64,000 bases of DNA from Halobacteriovorax vibrionivorans (GTDB lineage Bacteria; Bdellovibrionota; Bacteriovoracia; Bacteriovoracales; Bacteriovoracaceae): the NCBI RefSeq assembly GCF_003346865.1, contig NZ_QDKL01000002.1, positions 372,001 through 436,000 on the forward strand, written 5' to 3'. The translations under genes were made by a program, and so were the position numbers. Below, piece after piece: positions 59,657 to 64,000 of this stretch. The notes under the pieces are model-generated. The model was not told where the DNA came from. It made no database searches and saw nothing but the letters and a program-made list of their open reading frames with translations. Each line of letters begins with the position of its first letter. Positions within the stretch are counted from its first letter, which is position 1.

Positions 59657-61285
59657 AACTTTTCCAACATTATTCTTTGGTAACTCATCTCTAAACTCAA
59701 TCTCTTTTGGTACTTTATAACCAGCAAGATTCTTCTTAGAAAAGTTCTTAATATCATCTTTTGTAATTTCTTTATTCTTTACGATAAAGACTTTTACAAC
59801 CTCTCCTGACTTTTCATTATCGACTCCAATTGCCGCAACATCCTGAACACCGTCAAGTTCAAGAAGAACTTCTTCCACTTCATTTGGATAAACGTTAAAG
59901 CCAGATACGACTATCATATCTTTTTTACGATCAAGAATTTTAACAAAGCCTTTTTCATCAATACAAGCAAAGTCACCTGTTTTAAGCCATCCATCTTTAG
60001 TAAATGTCTTAGCTGTCTCTTCTTCTTGTTTCCAATAACCTTGCATAACTTGGGGACCTTTCACACACAACTCCCCTTCTTCGTTAAGGCCCAGCTCATT
60101 TTCTTGCTCATCAACGATCTTGATATCTGTCGAAGGAAGTGGAATACCAATCGATCCAGCGATATCTCTTCCATCAACTGGGTTACATGTTACAACAGGA
60201 GAAGCTTCAGTTAGGCCATAACCTTCGACGACACTTGACTTAGTTATCTCTTCCCATTTTTTCTTAACTGCTACTTTCAGTGCCATACCACCAGCAACAC
60301 TCAATTTCATATAACTTAGATCCAGCTTTTGAAATTCTTGATGATTAAGCAATGCCTGCAATAAAGTATTCACAATTGTTGCGACTTCAGGCCTATGGTT
60401 TTTTATATCTTTTACAACAGAATCGAGATCACGTGGATTAGTAATTAATAAATTAGTTGTTCCCATATAGAAGAAACCAAGAATATTAACAGAGAATGTA
60501 AAGACATGATAAATTGGTAGAGGGGCCAGAACTTTATACTCTCCCTCCCCTAGACCAGACTTAATCCAAACGGCCATTTGAAGCATATTAGCAATAATAT
60601 TTCGGTGAGTAAGTACAGCGGCCTTTGTTTTCCCAGTCGTTCCACCAGTGTATTGAAGAAGTGCAATGTCAGTATTTAAAAGCTTTGGATATGATGCTTT
60701 TAGCTTACTTCCTCTATCAATAGCGGTGTTTAAAGACGTGTATGTTCCTTTATAAGATGGAACCATCTTCTTAATATATTTGATGGTAAAATTAACGAGG
60801 TTTCTTTTTAAGAAAGGAAAAAAGTCTCCAATATCAGTTGTAATTACATGCTCAATCTTACTATCGGCCATGGCCGCTTCAAGTTTTGAGACAAAGTTAC
60901 TACAAATAACAATTGCCTTTGCTCCAGAGTCTTTTAAAACTTTTTTAACCTCTCTTTCAGTGTATAGAGGATTCGTATTAACAACAATTAGGCCGGCCTT
61001 AAAGGCCCCGTAAAGGGCAACAGGATATTGTAGAAGGTTTGGCATCTGTATCATGATGACATCACCTTTTTTCAATTTTAGCTCTTCGATTAAGTAATTA
61101 GCAAAGGCATCCGATTTTTGAGCAACTTCACCATAAGTCATCTCAACATCCATATTTATAAATGCTGAGCGGTCCTGATACTTACTACAAGTTTCATCTA
61201 TTACTTCGACAATACTATTGTAGCTATCTGGGTTAATCTCAAATGATGCATTTTTAGAGTAGCTATCTAGCCAAATCTTATCCAT
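59636..61285 (-). CDS. fadD: Long-chain acyl-CoA synthetase
   Basis: A 549-residue AMP-forming enzyme of normal FadD length. Seen: the ATP/AMP P-loop 'LQYTGGTTGKTKAAVLTHRN' (near 212), 'VEGYGLTEASPVVTCNP', 'GWLKTGDFACIDEKGF', 'DRKKDMIVVSGFNVYPNEVEE' (core) and the C-terminal catalytic Lys in 'LPKNNVGKVLRRELR'. Known: it activates long-chain fatty acids with ATP and CoA at the inner membrane. It lies 18 bases after a TetR-type regulator gene on the same transcript, which probably senses acyl-CoA. This supports use of prey or host lipids. Confidence 0.94.
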   Translation of the reverse strand: MDKIWLDSYSKNASFEINPDSYNSIVEVIDETCSKYQDRSAFINMDVEMTYGEVAQKSDAFANYLIEELKLKKGDVIMIQMPNLLQYPVALYGAFKAGLIVVNTNPLYTEREVKKVLKDSGAKAIVICSNFVSKLEAAMADSKIEHVITTDIGDFFPFLKRNLVNFTIKYIKKMVPSYKGTYTSLNTAIDRGSKLKASYPKLLNTDIALLQYTGGTTGKTKAAVLTHRNIIANMLQMAVWIKSGLGEGEYKVLAPLPIYHVFTFSVNILGFFYMGTTNLLITNPRDLDSVVKDIKNHRPEVATIVNTLLQALLNHQEFQKLDLSYMKLSVAGGMALKVAVKKKWEEITKSSVVEGYGLTEASPVVTCNPVDGRDIAGSIGIPLPSTDIKIVDEQENELGLNEEGELCVKGPQVMQGYWKQEEETAKTFTKDGWLKTGDFACIDEKGFVKILDRKKDMIVVSGFNVYPNEVEEVLLELDGVQDVAAIGVDNEKSGEVVKVFIVKNKEITKDDIKNFSKKNLAGYKVPKEIEFRDELPKNNVGKVLRRELR

Positions 61286-61303
61286 ATTTTCCTCGTATAT
61301 CCC

Positions 61304-61888
61304 TTAATTCTTATCAATACATGCACGGTGTAGTGCATCGATAAATTCAACTCGCATTTTTTCAAATTCTTCTTCTCTTCGCCCTCGCCCTATCCAAGAA
61401 TGGATAAGCTCTCTTGCAGCTCCGTAAAGAAAGGCATCTAAAATATTTGGAGAAATGACTTTTACACCTTCAGACTCTCCTTGCTCACATAAGACTTCAT
61501 AGATCTTAGTAGATAGGGAGCGATACTCTTTTTGAATAAGGTGGCGAATCTCAGAGAAGCCAGATTCAGACACTCTCCAAAAAAAACTACTCTCTCTTAA
61601 ATTGTTCTTATGCCAATTGAAATATGTTGTAACCAACGCGTCTAATGTCTCATCAATTGTTTTGGCCGATATAGCAGCTTGATAAACTTCATTTCTAATT
61701 CTTGAGGTTAATTTAACGAATAATGATTTAAAGATATCTTCAATACCATTTGGAAAATGATAATAAAAAGTTCCTGTTGATAGACCAGTATGCTTCTTTA
61801 GCTTTGAAACACTTAAATCTAAAATGGGAACTTCATCTAATAAATTAAGAACGCCTTCATAAATGGCCTCTTTCGAATCCTGCTTCAC
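61304..61888 (-). CDS. TetR-family regulator of the fadD operon
   Basis: A 194-residue regulator. Seen: an N-terminal helix-turn-helix (about 1-60) with 'LDLSVSKLKKHTGLSTGTFYYHFPNGIEDIF' (core TGLSTGTFYYHFPNG) and a helical C-terminus for ligand binding. The GTG at 61888 is preferred: AGGA lies seven bases upstream, whereas the GTG six bases earlier is too near it. A perfect palindrome just upstream is the likely operator. Known: TetR/FadR-type regulators of fatty-acid catabolism are released by acyl-CoA. First gene of the tetR-fadD operon, so it is autoregulated by inference. Confidence 0.86.
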   Translation of the reverse strand: MKQDSKEAIYEGVLNLLDEVPILDLSVSKLKKHTGLSTGTFYYHFPNGIEDIFKSLFVKLTSRIRNEVYQAAISAKTIDETLDALVTTYFNWHKNNLRESSFFWRVSESGFSEIRHLIQKEYRSLSTKIYEVLCEQGESEGVKVISPNILDAFLYGAARELIHSWIGRGRREEEFEKMRVEFIDALHRACIDKN

Positions 61889-61900
61889 TTTCACTTCCTA

Positions 61901-61915
61901 TAGACAAGTTGTCTA
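61901..61915. promoter_or_regulatory. Palindromic operator before the tetR-fadD operon
   Basis: TAGACAA-G-TTGTCTA, a perfect seven-base inverted repeat about a central base, 12 bases before the tetR start. A second palindrome GTCTAGAC (61911-61918) overlaps it. TetR-family proteins bind such sites, and its place fits repression of the operon. Confidence 0.65.
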
Positions 61916-61942
61916 GACGATTACTCTACAATATGCCATAAG

Positions 61943-61965
61943 AAAAGCCTCGACTCAAGAGGCTT
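61943..61965 (-). terminator. Rho-independent terminator after the HAD-like gene
   Basis: AAGCCTC (61945-61951) pairs with GAGGCTT (61959-61965) with a seven-base loop, followed on the minus strand by TTTTCTT. It lies 38 bases past the stop at 62003. Confidence 0.7.
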
Positions 61966-62002
61966 ATTCTAGGTAACGACAAATACGTAATATATTTAGA
62001 CT

Positions 62003-62602
62003 TTAGAGATGACTATTTTGATCGATATAGTCCACGATTTTACTGAGTTCAATATAAAGAGTTGACTCAACTTTCTCCTGCCCTACACCAGCGGCGAAGT
62101 GGAATCCAGCAAAACCAAGTTGCTTTGCTGCTTCAACTTCATCAAAAGCTTCAGAAATATAAAGGCTTGGATGGCGACCAGTTTCGTCTAGCGCCTTATT
62201 AAATATGTATGGCGCGGGCTTTAGCTCATCATTACTCATTGGAATGTAAACCTTATGAAAGATAGTAAGGTCAAATTGGTCTTGATCATTCCAATGGGCC
62301 TTTACATATTGATTGAGTGACTCAATTTTCTGATCGTAGGTTTCACCAAATGACTCAGGAATATTAGAAATAATAGCAACCTTAATACCCATTTCTTTTA
62401 AGGAGCGTATATACTCCAAAGCACCAGGATAATAGTGATAATTCCCACTTTCTTTTGTGTTAACTATCGTATCCCCAAGGTCGAAGAAAACCCATCTTTC
62501 AGTTGTGGTGGTTTCTTGTGAATCAGAGGCAAAGTAGCCAATGGCCGCACATGAGATAATTGTAAAAAGAGAAAATAGAGTGATTTTTAGATTCTTTTTC
62601 AT
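62003..62602 (-). CDS. HAD-superfamily hydrolase-like protein, exported or membrane-tethered
   Basis: About 199 residues. Seen: an N-terminal hydrophobic segment with a Cys ('LFTIISCAAIGYF', a signal anchor or possible lipobox), then HAD motif I 'VFFDLGDTIVNT', motif II 'VAIISNIPES' (S/T plus N), and a late 'ADE'-like 'SEAFDEVEAAKQLGF' motif IV. Known: HAD enzymes use the first Asp of motif I as nucleophile. Here the usual DxD is D-L-G-D, as in several HAD-IA proteins, so the acid/base Asp is absent. Substrate unknown. The ATG at 62602 is preferred to one 15 bases earlier; neither has a good ribosome-binding site. Confidence 0.75.
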   Translation of the reverse strand: MKKNLKITLFSLFTIISCAAIGYFASDSQETTTTERWVFFDLGDTIVNTKESGNYHYYPGALEYIRSLKEMGIKVAIISNIPESFGETYDQKIESLNQYVKAHWNDQDQFDLTIFHKVYIPMSNDELKPAPYIFNKALDETGRHPSLYISEAFDEVEAAKQLGFAGFHFAAGVGQEKVESTLYIELSKIVDYIDQNSHL

Positions 62603-62658
62603 AATTAATTTTATCAAATCTACTTAATCTGTTCATGATATAGATCAGTAATATAAAT

Positions 62659-62940
62659 TTAAATAAGAAATTCTAATAAAGAGTTTAATTCAATAAGAGT
62701 CGCATCAGAATCAAGACTCCAACTCTCTTTACTCTTTTCCATACGATCTTTTAATTCTTGGGCCTTTTTCTTAATTTTAAAAGTCTCGCCCTCTGATACA
62801 GAGTCCACCATACGCCATTTAAGCTCATCAAGAATATAATAGTAAGTCATTGGGCCTTCATCTCTGTCTAACTCCTGGTCAATAACAGTCATAAAGTCCC
62901 ACCAATCATTCTTGCGATATCTTCTTGAGCTTGAATACAT
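62659..62940 (-). CDS. Small protein of unknown function
   Basis: A 93-residue charged, helical protein with no signal peptide or cysteine. Seen: 'SSRRYRKNDWWDFMTVIDQELD' near the start (given as core KNDWWDFMTVI) and an acidic end 'LDSDATLIELNSLLEFLI'. No family is recognised. AAGGATAAG upstream of the ATG gives a plausible ribosome-binding site. It lies 41 bases before the HAD-like gene on the same strand and might be co-transcribed. It is divergent from the methyltransferase gene that ends the window. Confidence 0.55.
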   Translation of the reverse strand: MYSSSRRYRKNDWWDFMTVIDQELDRDEGPMTYYYILDELKWRMVDSVSEGETFKIKKKAQELKDRMEKSKESWSLDSDATLIELNSLLEFLI

Positions 62941-63016
62941 ACTTATCCTTCTATTAATCTAGAAAATTTTACATTTTCCCTCTACGGAACTTAATTTTCT
63001 CGCTAGGTTCTCATTT

Positions 63017-64000
63017 ATGCACCTACTAATGCCAAAAGATAACACCTGGAAAAAGTTCCTCAGAGATGAGGTCATGGATGAATTTTCCATCAAGAAGTCT
63101 CAAATCACAAGTCCTGATGGGCTACCGATTTTAGAAATTGATGAAAAAACACCATTAAGAAAGAGCTATCTTGGTCTTGCTCTGGACATTTTACCAGAAA
63201 CCCAAACTATTCCAGCTGGAAGCATTGGAGAACAGAGCTCTTTGATAGTTAATCTTTTAAAGAAGAGTAATATTTCACAAACAGCCTATCAAGTCTTTAG
63301 TATTTCTAATAAGTACGGAGTCGTAACCAGTGGCCGCAGTGAGTTATTATCTCAAAAACTTGCTAAGAATTTAAGAAAAGAAGGAATAAAGAGAGGAAAG
63401 TTTCATTTCAAAGACTGCCCACTTATTAAGGCCTGTATTTATCCTGATCGAAGCATCAAGATTTCAATTCTCGATAAAGTAAAAAGGCAAGAATATGATC
63501 ATCTTCTTAGTCCATTCCCAGGTGGCTACACAACGATTACCGATGATAAGCAGGCACCATCAAGAGCATTTAAAAAACTTGTAGAAGCGCAACTCGTACT
63601 TGGAAATGAAATAAAAGAAGATGAAACATTAGTAGATCTTGGAGCATGTCCAGGAGGATGGAGTTACGTCGCCCTCAATCAAGGAGCACAAGTCACATCA
63701 ATTGATCGCTCTCCCCTAAGAGAAGACCTTATGCCAAAAGTGAACTTCAGCGCAGAAGATGCTTTCAAGTTTATGACTGAGGATGGTTTTGATTGGGTGG
63801 TTTCAGATATAATTTGTACTCCAGATAGAATTCTTGAATTAATAGAAACTTGGGCCACACCTCAAAAATGCAAAAACTTTGTCTTTACCATTAAGTTTAA
63901 AGGAAGTGACAGCTACGATATTCTCCAAAGCTTTAAAAAGAAATTACATAGCCTTGATTACGACTGTATTTTGAGACAGCTAAATGTAAATAAGAATGAA
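63017..64000 (+). CDS. RlmM-like 23S rRNA 2'-O-methyltransferase, 3' end missing
   Basis: The frame is open from an ATG at 63017 to the right edge (328 codons, no stop). Seen: an N-terminal region like the THUMP part of RlmM, 'APSRAFKKLVEAQLVLG' near residue 195, the SAM site 'VDLGACPGGWSYVALNQGA', 'VTSIDRSPL', 'DWVVSDI' and 'NFVFTIKFKGSDSY' (K of the K-D-K-E tetrad). Known: RlmM (FtsJ/RrmJ-like) methylates C2498 of 23S rRNA in the cytoplasm. The start is uncertain; ATG at 63029 is another choice. It is cut only by the window edge and may end soon after it. Confidence 0.8.
   Translation, partial: MHLLMPKDNTWKKFLRDEVMDEFSIKKSQITSPDGLPILEIDEKTPLRKSYLGLALDILPETQTIPAGSIGEQSSLIVNLLKKSNISQTAYQVFSISNKYGVVTSGRSELLSQKLAKNLRKEGIKRGKFHFKDCPLIKACIYPDRSIKISILDKVKRQEYDHLLSPFPGGYTTITDDKQAPSRAFKKLVEAQLVLGNEIKEDETLVDLGACPGGWSYVALNQGAQVTSIDRSPLREDLMPKVNFSAEDAFKFMTEDGFDWVVSDIICTPDRILELIETWATPQKCKNFVFTIKFKGSDSYDILQSFKKKLHSLDYDCILRQLNVNKNE

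Noticed and set aside
1..64000. tRNA, rRNA, CRISPR arrays, transposases, integrases, attachment sites
   Set aside because: Looked for cloverleaf ends, repeated spacers, transposase-like proteins and direct repeats at gene borders; none was convincing.

Overview
The window is AT-rich (roughly a third G+C by eye), densely packed and gene-complete, with no rRNA, tRNA, CRISPR array, insertion sequence or prophage that I can see. The mix fits a marine Bdellovibrio-and-like predator, most likely a Halobacteriovorax/Bacteriovorax-type member of Bacteriovoracia: many secreted zinc-peptidase-like proteins, several membrane histidine kinases without adjacent response regulators, Gram-negative envelope proteins, and a broad oxidative-stress repertoire. 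This placement is an inference from gene content and base composition; no marker gene here proves it.

Layout. 1-3.3 kb: the end of a secreted protein gene, then an imelysin / di-heme oxidoreductase / secreted protein operon likely tied to iron. 3.3-7.2 kb: two tandem ABC_sub_bind-type sensor kinases. 7.3-12.8 kb: thiamine pyrophosphokinase, Hsp20, an SDR protein, ribosomal protein L25, a NhaR-like LysR regulator and a membrane kinase. 13.2-17.1 kb: two secreted HExxH proteins flank a tandem pair of six-helix membrane proteins that end in a HisKA-like helix pair but have no ATPase domain. Both of that pair appear to start on AUU/AUA codons, and one has lost the phospho-acceptor histidine. 17.2-23.3 kb: OsmC, HemN, AhpF/AhpC, carbonic anhydrase, MntP. 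23.4-32.9 kb: metabolic genes (PEP-synthase/Rph-like dikinase with a beta-propeller protein, MTA phosphorylase, RimK with an AstE-like deacylase, a deacetylase).

32.9-41.2 kb is the most coherent system: a seven-gene lipid-modification operon (chalcone-isomerase-like, fatty-acid desaturase, two CFA-synthase-like methyltransferases, DUF1365, FAD amine-oxidase-like, and a DUF1295-SnoaL fusion). It is divergent from an ECF sigma factor and its ChrR zinc anti-sigma factor. Both divergent promoters carry TGATC(C/T)-N16-CGTA, the ECF11/ChrR-type signature, and the operon ends at a strong bidirectional terminator. This looks like a singlet-oxygen or peroxide-triggered membrane-lipid remodelling regulon.

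41.2-49.7 kb: CDF exporter, DUF3750 lipoprotein, YjdM, ergothioneine enzymes EgtB/EgtD, a YghU-type GST, a heme protein with sulfide:quinone oxidoreductase, and a second OsmC, i.e. thiol and sulfur-redox functions. 49.7-64 kb: PerM-like transporter, a tyrosine-tailed secreted protein, two more secreted HExxH proteins (one with a full metzincin motif), a YpdA/TrxR-like flavoprotein, a PAS sensor, a LysR regulator preceded by a hairpin that covers its ribosome-binding site, a UDG-like protein, a tetR-fadD operon with a palindromic operator, a HAD-like protein, and an RlmM-like methyltransferase running off the end.
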